From an uncultured Phycisphaerales bacterium (GTDB lineage: Bacteria; Planctomycetota; Phycisphaerae; WQYP01), in contig CALCHA010000566.1 of assembly GCA_937901265.1 (NCBI GenBank), positions 1-7,478 on the forward strand: a stretch of 7,478 nucleotides of DNA. Reading direction: 5' to 3'. A program made the translations under genes and the position numbers. The notes beneath the pieces were generated by a model, which was not told the origin of the DNA, ran no database searches, and saw only the letters and a program-made list of their open reading frames with translations. Each line of letters starts with the position of its first letter. Position 1 is the stretch's first letter. This document shows positions 1-6,710 of the stretch, in pieces.

Positions 1-2
1 AT

Positions 3-74
3 ACCCTCGCGGAACTCTTCGGTTTCCTCGCCCTGTGGCTCTACGCCTGGCACCACGCGCAGCACCCCTAGTGA
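3..74 (+). pseudogene. Upstream fragment of the TMTC-like membrane protein, ended by tandem stops
   Basis: Reading frame 3 is open from the window edge and encodes TLAELFGFLALWLYAWHHAQHP, then meets TAG TGA at 69-74. The fragment has the hydrophobic, aromatic character of the segment that normally precedes the AKP-LFLTMP-LLLLLIDGW block in bacterial TMTC-like proteins, and that block follows downstream in the same frame. As I recall the family, the number of codons between the LW and AKP landmarks is about normal if the two stops are counted as codons. This suggests a local disruption inside one gene, not two genes. The gene's real start and its catalytic first loop lie off the left edge. It could be a true nonsense or frameshift lesion, or a sequencing or assembly error. 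Confidence 0.6.
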
Positions 75-86
75 AGCCTGGGCCTA

Positions 87-1190
87 GTGACCGCGGCCAG
101 CTTGGCCAGCCTGCTTGCCAAGCCGCTGTTCCTCACCATGCCGCTCTTGCTCCTGTTGATCGACGGCTGGGCGACCGCATGGAAATTGCGCGGTCGCGAG
201 GCGGCCGCTCTGCTGCCGGAAAAGCTTCCCCTCGCCGCCATCGCCGCCACCTTTGTCGGCCTGACGATCTGGGCGCAACGCTCGATCGGCGCCACCGAAC
301 TCGTCACCGCCACCCTTCCAGAACGGCTTGCCCATGGCGTCGTTTCCTACTGGCGCTACCTTTTTATGCAAGTGTGGCCGGTGCATTTGTCGGTGTTTTA
401 CCCCTATCTCCCCACCAGCATGGGCGCGGGCGCTGTGGTGCTCGCCGGATTGGCCGCCGTGACGGCCGCCTGCTGGTCCCTGCGCCAGCGGTGGCCCGCG
501 GGGCTGTTCGGCTGGCTCTGGTTCTGCATCGCGCTGGTGCCGATGGCAGGCTTTGTGCAGGCGGGCTCTCAGGGCTACGCCGACCGCTTCTCGCTCCTGC
601 CCTCGGTCGGGCTGGTGGTGGTGCTCGTCTTCTCACTCCCCGCGCGATGGGCCGCCCGCCGCCGCACCATCGCGTGGGCCGGGAGTTTGGCCGCCCTGCT
701 TCTGGTGGTCCTGACCGAGCGCCGCCTGACGCTGTGGCAATCGACCGTCCCGCTCCTGGAAGATGCCCTGCAGACCGCGCCTGACGACTACGCCCTGCAC
801 AACAATGTCGCCCTTGCCTATCTACGCCAAGGGCAGCTTCGCACGGCCGCATCCCACTTCCGCCGGGCCACAGAGTTAAACCCGCAGTATCTCCCCGCCA
901 TCCAGGATGGCTACGATGCGTATCGCGCCGTACGCGATCTGGCCGGGGCCGTGGGTCTGCTCGAGGGCGTGGTGCAGCGCGATCCGACCAATGCCTATGC
1001 TCAGGATCTGCTGGGGATCACGCTCGCATCCACCGGTCGCATTGCCGAATCCGTCAGCCATTTTCGAGCAGCGGTTAGGTTAGACCCCGCCTCCGCCGCC
1101 TATCAGGACCACCTCGCGCAGGCACAAGCCGCCACTCGACCCGCCGCCAGCGCCCCGGCGACTGCCCCGGCCCCAGCGTCCGGCGAGTAA
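87..1190 (+). CDS. TMTC/PMT-like membrane glycosyltransferase C-terminal part with TPRs (interrupted gene)
   Basis: A 367-residue ORF from GTG at 87 to TAA at 1190. Residues 1-210 are strongly hydrophobic, with about six candidate membrane segments (roughly 4-26, 48-62, 113-130, 137-155, 170-185, 196-210). They carry motifs typical of bacterial relatives of TMTC/dolichyl-phosphate-mannose O-mannosyltransferases: YWRYLFMQVWPVHLSVFYPYLP (88-109) and VPMAGFVQAGSQGYADRFSLLP (151-172). Three TPRs follow at about 234-335 (ALHNNVALAYLRQGQ, ATELNPQYLP, AVRLDPASAAYQ), then an Ala/Pro-rich tail. Such proteins are expected in the inner membrane with the TPRs on one face. The true gene begins upstream of the window: frame 3 continues past 87 to tandem stops at 69-74, and no Shine-Dalgarno precedes the GTG, so this start is probably not a native initiation site. 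Family assignment is good; the exact sugar donor and acceptor are unknown, and the catalytic N-terminal loop is not in view. Confidence 0.75.
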   Translation: MTAASLASLLAKPLFLTMPLLLLLIDGWATAWKLRGREAAALLPEKLPLAAIAATFVGLTIWAQRSIGATELVTATLPERLAHGVVSYWRYLFMQVWPVHLSVFYPYLPTSMGAGAVVLAGLAAVTAACWSLRQRWPAGLFGWLWFCIALVPMAGFVQAGSQGYADRFSLLPSVGLVVVLVFSLPARWAARRRTIAWAGSLAALLLVVLTERRLTLWQSTVPLLEDALQTAPDDYALHNNVALAYLRQGQLRTAASHFRRATELNPQYLPAIQDGYDAYRAVRDLAGAVGLLEGVVQRDPTNAYAQDLLGITLASTGRIAESVSHFRAAVRLDPASAAYQDHLAQAQAATRPAASAPATAPAPASGE

Positions 1191-1203
1191 CGCAGCAACC
1201 CCA

Positions 1204-3819
1204 TCATCGCTCCGCCGGTTGCACGTCCTGACCTTTATTGAACGTGAATCGCTGGTGGCGGTCGGTGTCGATGGCGATGGTATCGCCCTCCACGAGGTCG
1301 CCATCCAAAATTCGCGTAGCCAGCGGGTTTTCAATCTCCTGCTGGATCACCCGCTTCAACGGCCGGGCCCCGAACACCGGGTCATAACCCCGATCGCCTA
1401 ACTCCTTCTTGGCGGCATCACTCACCTGCAGGTGCAGCCCACGCATCTCCAGCCGCTTCTCCAGCCCGCGGAGCTGGATGTCGACAATACGCGTGAGATG
1501 CTGCCGTGCCAACGAATGGAAAATGACGATCTCATCGACCCGGGTAAGGAACTCCGGCCGGAAGTGCTCGCGAAGCTGGTTGCGCACCTGCGCCTCAATC
1601 TCCCACTCGCCCCCCTCCTTGCCCGCAAGGTCCTGAATGATCTGCGAGCCGATGTTGCTCGTCATGATCAGCACGCTGTTTTTAAAATCGACGGTGCGCC
1701 CCTGGCCATCGGTGAGGCGGCCATCATCCAGCACCTGAAGCAACACGTTGAAAACGTCGCGGTGCGCCTTTTCAATTTCGTCAAAAAGTATGACCGAATA
1801 GGGCCGCCGGCGAATGGCTTCCGTGAGCACGCCCCCCTCCTCATAGCCGACGTAACCCGGCGGCGCACCGATCAGCCGGGCGACCGAATGCTGCTCCATA
1901 AACTCCGACATATCGATGCGGATGAGCGCATCTTCGGTGTCAAACAGGAACTCCGCGAGGGCCTTGGTGAGCTCGGTCTTTCCCACGCCGGTGGGTCCAA
2001 GAAACATGAACGACCCGATCGGCCGCCGCGGATCGCCCAGGCCCGCCCGGGAGCGCCGCACGGCATCCGAGACCGCCTTGACGGCCTCCTCCTGCCCGAC
2101 GACCCGCTTCGCCAGAAACGTCTCCATCTGCCGCAGGCGATCGCGGTCCCCCTCCAGCATCTTTGACACCGGAATACCCGTCCACTTCGCCACCACCTCC
2201 GCAATTTCCTCCGGCGTGACCTCCTCGCGCACCAGCGCAACTCCCGACTGCAGCTGCGCATCCAGGTGCTTCTGCCTCTCCACCTGCTGCGCCTCCAATT
2301 CGCGCAGCGTGCCATAACGCAGACGGGCGGCCTCTTCCAGCTTGCCCTTCCGGGTCGCCTCCTCCAGCCCCCGCTGCGCGTTCTCAATCTTCTCGCGGAT
2401 GTCCTTGATCGCCCGCAGCGCCCCCGCTTCCTGCTCCCATTGCGTCGTCAGCCGCGTGTTCCGCTCCTGCAAATCGCCGAGCTGCTTTTCCACCTTCTCC
2501 ACTTGCAGCCGCGACGGCTCATCCTTTTCCTTCCGCAAAGCCTCGCGCTCGATTTCCAGCTGCATGATGCGCCGCCGAATCTCATCGAGTTCCTGCGGCA
2601 TCGAGTCGTTCTCAATCCGCAGCCGGCTGGCCGCCTCGTCAATGAGGTCAATCGCCTTGTCCGGCAGAAACCGGTCCGCGATATAGCGGTGGCTGAGCGT
2701 CGCCGCGGCAACCAGCGCGGAATCCTGAATCCGCACGCCATGGTGCGTCTCGTAGCGGTCCTTCAGGCCCCGGAGAATGGCAATCGTGTCCTCAACCGTG
2801 GGCTGTCCGACGTAGATCTGCTGGAAGCGGCGCTCCAGCGCGGGGTCCTTTTCGATGTACTTGCGGTATTCGTCGAGCGTGGTGGCCCCGATGCAGCGCA
2901 GCTCCCCCCGGGCCAGCATCGGCTTGAGCAGATTGCCCGCATCCATCGACCCCTCCGCCTTCCCGGCACCCACCACGTTGTGGATTTCATCGATGAACAG
3001 GATCACCCCGCCTTGCGACGATTCCACTTCCTTGAGCACCGCCTTCAGACGGTCCTCAAATTCGCCGCGGAACTTGGCCCCGGCGATAAGCGACCCCATG
3101 TCCAGCGCCATCAACCGCTTGTTCTTCAGCGACTCCGGCACGTCCCCCTTCAAAATCCGCTGCGCCAGCCCCTCGACGATTGCCGTCTTGCCAACCCCCG
3201 GCTCGCCGATCAGCACCGGGTTGTTCTTCGTCCGCCGCGAGAGCACCTGCATGCAGCGCCGAATCTCATCATCCCGACCAATCACCGGGTCGAGCTTGCC
3301 CTTGCGCGCCGCCTCCACCAGATCGCGGCCATACTTTTCCAGCGCCTGGAACTTGTCCTCCGGGTTCTGGTCCGTCACCCGCGTGTTGCCCCGAACCTCT
3401 TTCAGGGCACTCAAAATCTTGTCCGGCGTCACCGCCATCAGCGACAGCACCTCCTTCGCCGCCGACTTCACCGCTGCCAGCGCCAGCAGAAAGTGCTCCG
3501 TGGAAAGGTACTCATCCGTGAGGCGGTCTGCCTCTTTCTGGGCGTCATTAAGCACGTTCTGCAACTCGCGGCTCGCCCCCAGATTCGCCCCGCCAGAGAC
3601 CGTCGGAATCCGCTTGAGCTCGGCCTGCACAAGCGTCGCGATGCGCCCCGCATCCGCCCCGAGCTTGCCCAGGATCGGCCGCACGATGCCTTCCTTATCC
3701 GCCAACAGCGCTCCCAGCAGATGCAACGGCCCAAACTCACTGTGCTGCATTTCCGCGGCCAGCGCCTGCCCCGCCTGCAGCGCTTCCTGAGCCTTGATCG
3801 TCAGCTTGTCCATACGCAT
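1204..3819 (-). CDS. clpB: ATP-dependent disaggregase ClpB (Hsp104/ClpB AAA+ chaperone)
   Basis: A complete 871-residue protein, close to the usual 855-880. It threads aggregated proteins through a cytosolic hexamer, normally together with DnaK. Domains in order: Clp N-terminal domain (about 1-145); first AAA+ module with Walker A GEPGVGKT (205-212), Walker B VILFIDE (272-278) and arginine fingers near 330-331; long coiled-coil middle domain (about 405-535), which separates ClpB from ClpA/ClpX; second AAA+ module with Walker A GPTGVGKT (608-615), Walker B VILFDE (676-681), pore loop GYVGYEEGG (655-663) and sensor-2 GARPLKR (817-823). I see no ClpP-binding IGF/L loop. The first pore loop reads GAKFRGEF, with Phe250 where E. 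coli has Tyr251. The start is ATG at 3819, 5 nt after AAAGGA (3830-3825); a second ATG two codons later (3813) is the alternative. The stop faces gene 1 across 13 nt. Transcription is divergent from the TPR gene at 4074. Confidence 0.98.
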   Translation of the reverse strand: MRMDKLTIKAQEALQAGQALAAEMQHSEFGPLHLLGALLADKEGIVRPILGKLGADAGRIATLVQAELKRIPTVSGGANLGASRELQNVLNDAQKEADRLTDEYLSTEHFLLALAAVKSAAKEVLSLMAVTPDKILSALKEVRGNTRVTDQNPEDKFQALEKYGRDLVEAARKGKLDPVIGRDDEIRRCMQVLSRRTKNNPVLIGEPGVGKTAIVEGLAQRILKGDVPESLKNKRLMALDMGSLIAGAKFRGEFEDRLKAVLKEVESSQGGVILFIDEIHNVVGAGKAEGSMDAGNLLKPMLARGELRCIGATTLDEYRKYIEKDPALERRFQQIYVGQPTVEDTIAILRGLKDRYETHHGVRIQDSALVAAATLSHRYIADRFLPDKAIDLIDEAASRLRIENDSMPQELDEIRRRIMQLEIEREALRKEKDEPSRLQVEKVEKQLGDLQERNTRLTTQWEQEAGALRAIKDIREKIENAQRGLEEATRKGKLEEAARLRYGTLRELEAQQVERQKHLDAQLQSGVALVREEVTPEEIAEVVAKWTGIPVSKMLEGDRDRLRQMETFLAKRVVGQEEAVKAVSDAVRRSRAGLGDPRRPIGSFMFLGPTGVGKTELTKALAEFLFDTEDALIRIDMSEFMEQHSVARLIGAPPGYVGYEEGGVLTEAIRRRPYSVILFDEIEKAHRDVFNVLLQVLDDGRLTDGQGRTVDFKNSVLIMTSNIGSQIIQDLAGKEGGEWEIEAQVRNQLREHFRPEFLTRVDEIVIFHSLARQHLTRIVDIQLRGLEKRLEMRGLHLQVSDAAKKELGDRGYDPVFGARPLKRVIQQEIENPLATRILDGDLVEGDTIAIDTDRHQRFTFNKGQDVQPAER

Positions 3820-3860
3820 AAAGATCCTTTCCCGCCAGGCGGGAGTCGCGCTTCGAAAAG
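3820..3860 (-). promoter_or_regulatory. clpB leader with possible FourU-like RNA thermometer structure
   Basis: In the minus-strand transcript, CUUUU (3860-3856) can pair with AAAGG of the Shine-Dalgarno (3830-3826), using one G-U wobble. Between them a 5-bp GC hairpin, CCCGC-CUG-GCGGG (3843-3831), ends directly next to AAAGG, so the two helices could stack. A second, mutually exclusive option is a small hairpin AAAG-GAU-CUUU (3830-3820) that also covers the Shine-Dalgarno. FourU thermometers (UUUU pairing with the ribosome binding site) are known for heat-shock genes. That this leader is one is inference from a 5-bp pairing and could be chance. Confidence 0.25.
3825..3830 (-). promoter_or_regulatory. 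Shine-Dalgarno of clpB
   Basis: AAAGGA on the minus strand ends 5 nt before the ATG at 3819 and 11 nt before the ATG at 3813, so it favours the first ATG (protein [11 protein letters not shown]). It overlaps sequences that can form alternative base pairs in the leader (see the separate entry). Confidence 0.7.
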
Positions 3861-3873
3861 TTTCAGCGTGTTG

Positions 3874-3899
3874 GGTACGCTATAAACAAAGCGCGTACC
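3874..3899. promoter_or_regulatory. 26-bp inverted repeat, candidate operator between clpB and the TPR gene
   Basis: GGTACGC (3874-3880) and GCGTACC (3893-3899) are perfect 7-bp inverted arms around a 12-nt AT-rich spacer containing TATAAA on the plus strand (TTTATA on the minus strand). The repeat would cover the -10 region and part of the spacer of the clpB promoter candidate, a typical repressor position. The TATAAA on the plus strand could also serve the divergent TPR gene, but no -35 is recognisable for it. No known operator consensus matches. Confidence 0.35.
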
Positions 3900-3909
3900 A
3901 GCCCCCCAA
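3881..3909 (-). promoter_or_regulatory. clpB: Weak candidate sigma-70-type promoter for clpB
   Basis: On the minus strand TTGGGG (3909-3904) and TTTATA (3886-3881) are separated by exactly 17 nt. Each matches the consensus hexamer at only 3 of 6 positions. A start near 3874 would give a leader of about 55 nt. I found no sigma-32-type box and no CIRCE element, the two usual heat-shock signals for clpB. Confidence 0.25.
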
Positions 3910-3943
3910 CCCCGTCTTTTTCCCCCTTGTCCTCTCTTTTTTC
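3901..3943. other. Polypyrimidine/polypurine tract upstream of clpB
   Basis: The plus strand is almost pure pyrimidine for about 43 nt. It has C runs at 3902-3907, 3910-3913 and 3922-3926, and T runs at 3917-3921 and 3937-3942. The minus strand therefore has G runs of 6, 4 and 5 plus A tracts, directly upstream of the candidate clpB -35. No coding gene fits it. It may simply be compositional skew, or it may affect promoter DNA shape. Confidence 0.5.
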
Positions 3944-4073
3944 GGCCGCAGCCTGCCAAAGCGGCAGCCCATCGCATGTCGACGTGCGGCCGCAGGGATC
4001 GCCTCAACACACTGGACTTCACCGCCGAGAATGGATAAGAGTTTTCTGTTCTCACACCTCGCAGGTTGACGTC

Positions 4074-6074
4074 ATGCCCATTGTCACCGCCCAGGAAGTC
4101 GATGCTTTCCAGTCCGCCATGACGCTGCAGCGCCAGCGGCGATTCCCGGAGGCCGAAGTCGCCTTCCGCCGGGTCCTCGCTTTCAATCCCAACAACGTCG
4201 AAGCCCTGCACATGCTCGGCGTCATGCTTTACCAGGCCGGCCACCCCAAAGAGGGTGTGCCCTTCATCGAACGAGCCCTGGCCCTGCGCCCCGGACACCT
4301 GGACACCCTCATCAACCTCTCGGAAGTCCAGCGGACGGTGGGCAACACGGCCGCCGCGCTGGCCGCCGTGGATCAGGCGATCGCCGTGAGCCCGCAAAGT
4401 TCCTCGGCCCACACCAATCGAGCCGCCATCCTGCGGCAAGCCGGCCGCAACGACGAAGCCCTCGCCGCCGCGCTGCGCGCCATCGAGCTCGACCCACGCC
4501 AGCAGTTGGCCTACGTCCACGCCGGCTGCGTCCTCATCAGCACCCGCCCGCAGGAGGCGCTCCCCTACTTCCAGAAGGCCACCGAAATCGAGCCCAACAA
4601 TCCCGAAACGCTCAGCTCCCTGGGCGTCTGCCTCGAGATCCTCGGGCGACATGAGGAAAACCTCAAATGCCAGCAACGCGCCCTCACCCTCGCCCCCTCC
4701 AACCTGGCCATCGGCAAAAACCTCGGCTCCGCCCTCATGAATTGCGGCCGCTATGAGGACGCCGAGGGATTGTTCCGGCAGATCGTGGGCCATGATCCGC
4801 AGGATCTCGTGGCGACCCTGAATTTCGCCGCCTGCCAGCATCGTCTCAAACGCTACGATGAGGTGCTCAAGATCGCCACCCGCGCCGCCGCTGACCACCC
4901 CGGAACCGCCGAACCCTGGACCCTCATCGCCGATGCCCAGGGAATCCTTGGGAATTTCCCCGAGGCTCTCGCGGCGATCGACCGCGGCCTGGCGCTGAGC
5001 AACCTCGCGCGCCTGCACCATTCCAAAGGCATCATCCTGGTGCGCGCAGGGCGGGCCCCCGAAGGCCTCGCGGCGCTTCACCAGGCGCTCTCCATGGAGC
5101 CCGAGAACCCCATCCTGCGGTTCGCTCACTCCGTGGCGCTGCTCGTACTCGGACGCTATGCCGAGGCCTGGCCGCCCTACGAATGGCGCTGGAAACATCC
5201 CTCCCTCCGCGGATATGCCGTGAATTTCCCACAGCCGCAGTGGGATGGCTCGCCCCTGCAAGGCAAGCGCATCCTCCTCTACGCAGAGCAGGGCCTCGGC
5301 GATACCGTTTTCTTCGGCCGCTATGCCACGAAGGTTGCCGAGGAAAAGGGCGGTCACGTGATCCTCGTGGTGCAGCCGCAGCTGGTGGAACTGATGACTT
5401 CCGTCCGCGGCGTGCGGGAAGTGGTGACGACCAACATGCCCATGCCGCGGTTCGACACCCACCTGCCCATCATGAGCCTGCCCGGCGCGTTTCACACCAC
5501 GCTGGAGAACATTCCGCACGACGTTCCCTACGTCGCCGCGAATCCGGAAAAGGTGGCGCGATGGAAGGAGCGGCTGTCCCGGAGCCGCCATGGTTTCCGC
5601 GTCGGCCTGGTGTGGGAGGGCGGGGCATTCCAGCTGGAAAACTTCCTGCGCTCCGCCTCGCTCGAGGCCTTTTCGCCACTCGCGCAGGTCCCCGTCGTCT
5701 CCTTTTATTCCCTGCAGAAAGGGCCCGCGGCGGCACAGGCGAAATCGGGACAATTGCCCGCGGCCTGGAGCGCCCCCGACGCCGACTTCACCGACCTTGA
5801 CGCCGACATCCAGGATTTCTCCGATACCGCCGCCATCCTGCAGAACATGGATCTCCTGATCTCCATCGACACGTCCGTGGTGCACGTCGCCGGTGCCCTC
5901 GCCAGGCCCGTGTGGATGCTCCTCGCACATGCCCCCGGCCACATGTGGCTCCTCGATCGCACCGACACGCCCTGGTATCCCACCTTCCGGCTCTTTCGCC
6001 AGCCGGCCTTCAAGGACTGGGCCACCCCCGTGGCGGAAGTCACGCGGCTCCTCCGCGAACGCGTCCGCGGCTGA
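4074..6074 (+). CDS. TPR-repeat protein with C-terminal GT9-like (heptosyltransferase-type) glycosyltransferase domain
   Basis: A 666-residue protein from ATG 4074. The frame is open back to an ATG at 3927, but the added 49 residues look like translated leader and the TPRs begin right after MPIVTAQEVDAF, so 4074 is preferred; its Shine-Dalgarno is weak (CAGG about 8 nt upstream). Residues 8-373 hold about ten TPRs (for example ALRAIELDPRQQLAY, ATEIEPNNPETLSSLG). Residues 397-666 form a glycosyltransferase domain of the type common in planctomycete and proteobacterial TPR proteins, related to ADP-heptose:LPS heptosyltransferases (GT9). Its landmarks are WDGSPLQGKRILLYAEQGLGD (390-410), VGLVWEGG (510-517), SFYSLQKGPAAAQ (543-555), DLLISIDTSVVHVAGAL (593-609) and DTPWYPTFRLFRQP (631-644). 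There is no signal peptide or membrane segment, so it is probably cytosolic. The likely role is sugar transfer onto a protein or envelope acceptor bound through the TPRs; donor and acceptor are unknown. It ends 5 nt from the frr stop, in convergent orientation. Confidence 0.88.
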   Translation: MPIVTAQEVDAFQSAMTLQRQRRFPEAEVAFRRVLAFNPNNVEALHMLGVMLYQAGHPKEGVPFIERALALRPGHLDTLINLSEVQRTVGNTAAALAAVDQAIAVSPQSSSAHTNRAAILRQAGRNDEALAAALRAIELDPRQQLAYVHAGCVLISTRPQEALPYFQKATEIEPNNPETLSSLGVCLEILGRHEENLKCQQRALTLAPSNLAIGKNLGSALMNCGRYEDAEGLFRQIVGHDPQDLVATLNFAACQHRLKRYDEVLKIATRAAADHPGTAEPWTLIADAQGILGNFPEALAAIDRGLALSNLARLHHSKGIILVRAGRAPEGLAALHQALSMEPENPILRFAHSVALLVLGRYAEAWPPYEWRWKHPSLRGYAVNFPQPQWDGSPLQGKRILLYAEQGLGDTVFFGRYATKVAEEKGGHVILVVQPQLVELMTSVRGVREVVTTNMPMPRFDTHLPIMSLPGAFHTTLENIPHDVPYVAANPEKVARWKERLSRSRHGFRVGLVWEGGAFQLENFLRSASLEAFSPLAQVPVVSFYSLQKGPAAAQAKSGQLPAAWSAPDADFTDLDADIQDFSDTAAILQNMDLLISIDTSVVHVAGALARPVWMLLAHAPGHMWLLDRTDTPWYPTFRLFRQPAFKDWATPVAEVTRLLRERVRG

Positions 6075-6079
6075 AGCCC

Positions 6080-6640
6080 TCACACCTCCGTGATTTCCCG
6101 GGTCTTCTGCGCCACCAGCGTCTCCACCATGGCCTCGAACTTCTTGAGCAGTTCCTGCACGTCGTCTCGGCCGCTCTTGACCTGATCTTCCGTCATCAGC
6201 GACTCCTTCTCTTCGTTGTCCACCTTCTTGTTCGCGTCGCGGCGGATGTTCCGCAGCGCAATGCGTGATTGCTCCGCCGCCTCCTTCGCCTTGCCCGCAA
6301 GCTGCTGCCGCCGCTCGCCAGACAACGGCGGCAGCACCATGCGAATCTGCTTGCCGTCCGATTGTGGGTTGATGCCAAGATTCGCCGCCTCCAGCCCGCG
6401 GATCACGTCCTTGAGCGAGCTGGGATCGAACGGCTTGATCAGAATGCTCGAGGCGTCCGGCGTGGTGATGGAAGCCAACGCACGCAGGTCGGTCTGCGCG
6501 CCGTAATACTCGACACGCACCCGGTCCACGAGCGACGTGTGCGCCCGCCCCGTCCGCAACCCCGAAAGCTCGTGCTTCAGGTGGTCAATGGCTTTTTCCA
6601 TGGATTCTTCGGCTTCGAACAGGATTTCATCGATCGGCAT
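6080..6640 (-). CDS. frr: Ribosome recycling factor
   Basis: A 186-residue protein, the usual RRF length (185 in E. coli). With EF-G it splits post-termination 70S ribosomes. Start: ATG 6640, preceded by GGAGA (6652-6648) with 7-nt spacing. The frame is open further upstream to 6724, but that extension has no family similarity and runs into the neighbouring gene. Domain I helices and the RRF signature are clear: LSGLRTGRAHTSLVDRVRVEYYG (25-47), LRALASITTPDASSILIKPFD (52-72), LGINPQSDGKQIRMVLPPLSGERR (88-111) and the conserved RNIRRDANKK (130-139). The acidic EEKESLMTED segment (143-152) resembles planctomycete RRFs. It is unusual that pyrH does not precede it; a GH35 gene lies 70 nt upstream on the same strand, so read-through is possible. 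The 3' end faces the TPR-GT9 gene. Confidence 0.97.
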   Translation of the reverse strand: MPIDEILFEAEESMEKAIDHLKHELSGLRTGRAHTSLVDRVRVEYYGAQTDLRALASITTPDASSILIKPFDPSSLKDVIRGLEAANLGINPQSDGKQIRMVLPPLSGERRQQLAGKAKEAAEQSRIALRNIRRDANKKVDNEEKESLMTEDQVKSGRDDVQELLKKFEAMVETLVAQKTREITEV

Positions 6641-6647
6641 GGCTGGG

Positions 6648-6652
6648 TCTCC
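6648..6652 (-). promoter_or_regulatory. Shine-Dalgarno that decides the frr start
   Basis: GGAGA on the minus strand sits 7 nt before the ATG at 6640. It supports this start over the upstream in-frame ATG at 6724, which would overlap the end of the beta-galactosidase gene. Confidence 0.75.
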
Positions 6653-6661
6653 GCGATGCAA

Positions 6662-6680
6662 CAACGAGCAATGCTCGCCG
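6662..6680 (-). other. Hairpin in the beta-galactosidase-frr intergenic region
   Basis: On the minus strand CGAGC-AUU-GCUCG (6677-6665) forms a 5-bp stem that extends to 8 bp with two G-U wobbles and a closing C-G pair (outer positions 6680 and 6662). It is followed by GUUGC, not a clean U run, so it is at best a weak intrinsic terminator or an RNA processing/leader structure. A smaller repeat, TGCAG-TTTA-CTGCA (6705-6718), overlaps the beta-galactosidase stop codon. Confidence 0.3.
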
Positions 6681-6710
6681 GCTGAACAGGGGGAATAACG
6701 GACCTGCAGT

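Noticed and set aside
67..98. 16-bp tandem duplication causing the frame break in gene 1
   Set aside because: Only the first 8 bp of the two 16-bp units match, and removing one unit still leaves TAG TGA in frame, so a clean duplication does not explain the stops.
35..784. 249-codon plus-strand frame overlapping gene 1
   Set aside because: Its product is Arg/Pro/Ala-rich and the overlapping frame 3 carries the hydrophobic segments and family motifs. It matters only because it is open across the tandem stops at 69-74.
2266..3885. 539-codon open frame on the plus strand opposite clpB
   Set aside because: It mirrors the highly conserved clpB coding sequence and its product is an Arg/Leu/Gln/His-rich string without domains.
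4066..4071. TTGACG as a -35 box
   Set aside because: It lies 2 nt before the start codon with the matching -10 position inside coding sequence, so it cannot drive the TPR-GT9 gene.
3927..4073. N-terminal extension of the TPR-GT9 gene from the ATG at 3927
   Set aside because: The 49 extra residues show no TPR, signal peptide or membrane pattern, and the region has the pyrimidine tract and leader-like composition; ATG 4074 directly precedes the first TPR.
3801..6083. 760-codon open frame on the minus strand opposite the TPR-GT9 gene
   Set aside because: It is antisense to a gene with clear TPR and GT9 motifs, overlaps the clpB start, and its protein is low-complexity Gly/Glu/His-rich with no recognisable domain. 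Long antisense frames are expected where the sense gene avoids TTA, CTA and TCA codons in GC-rich DNA.
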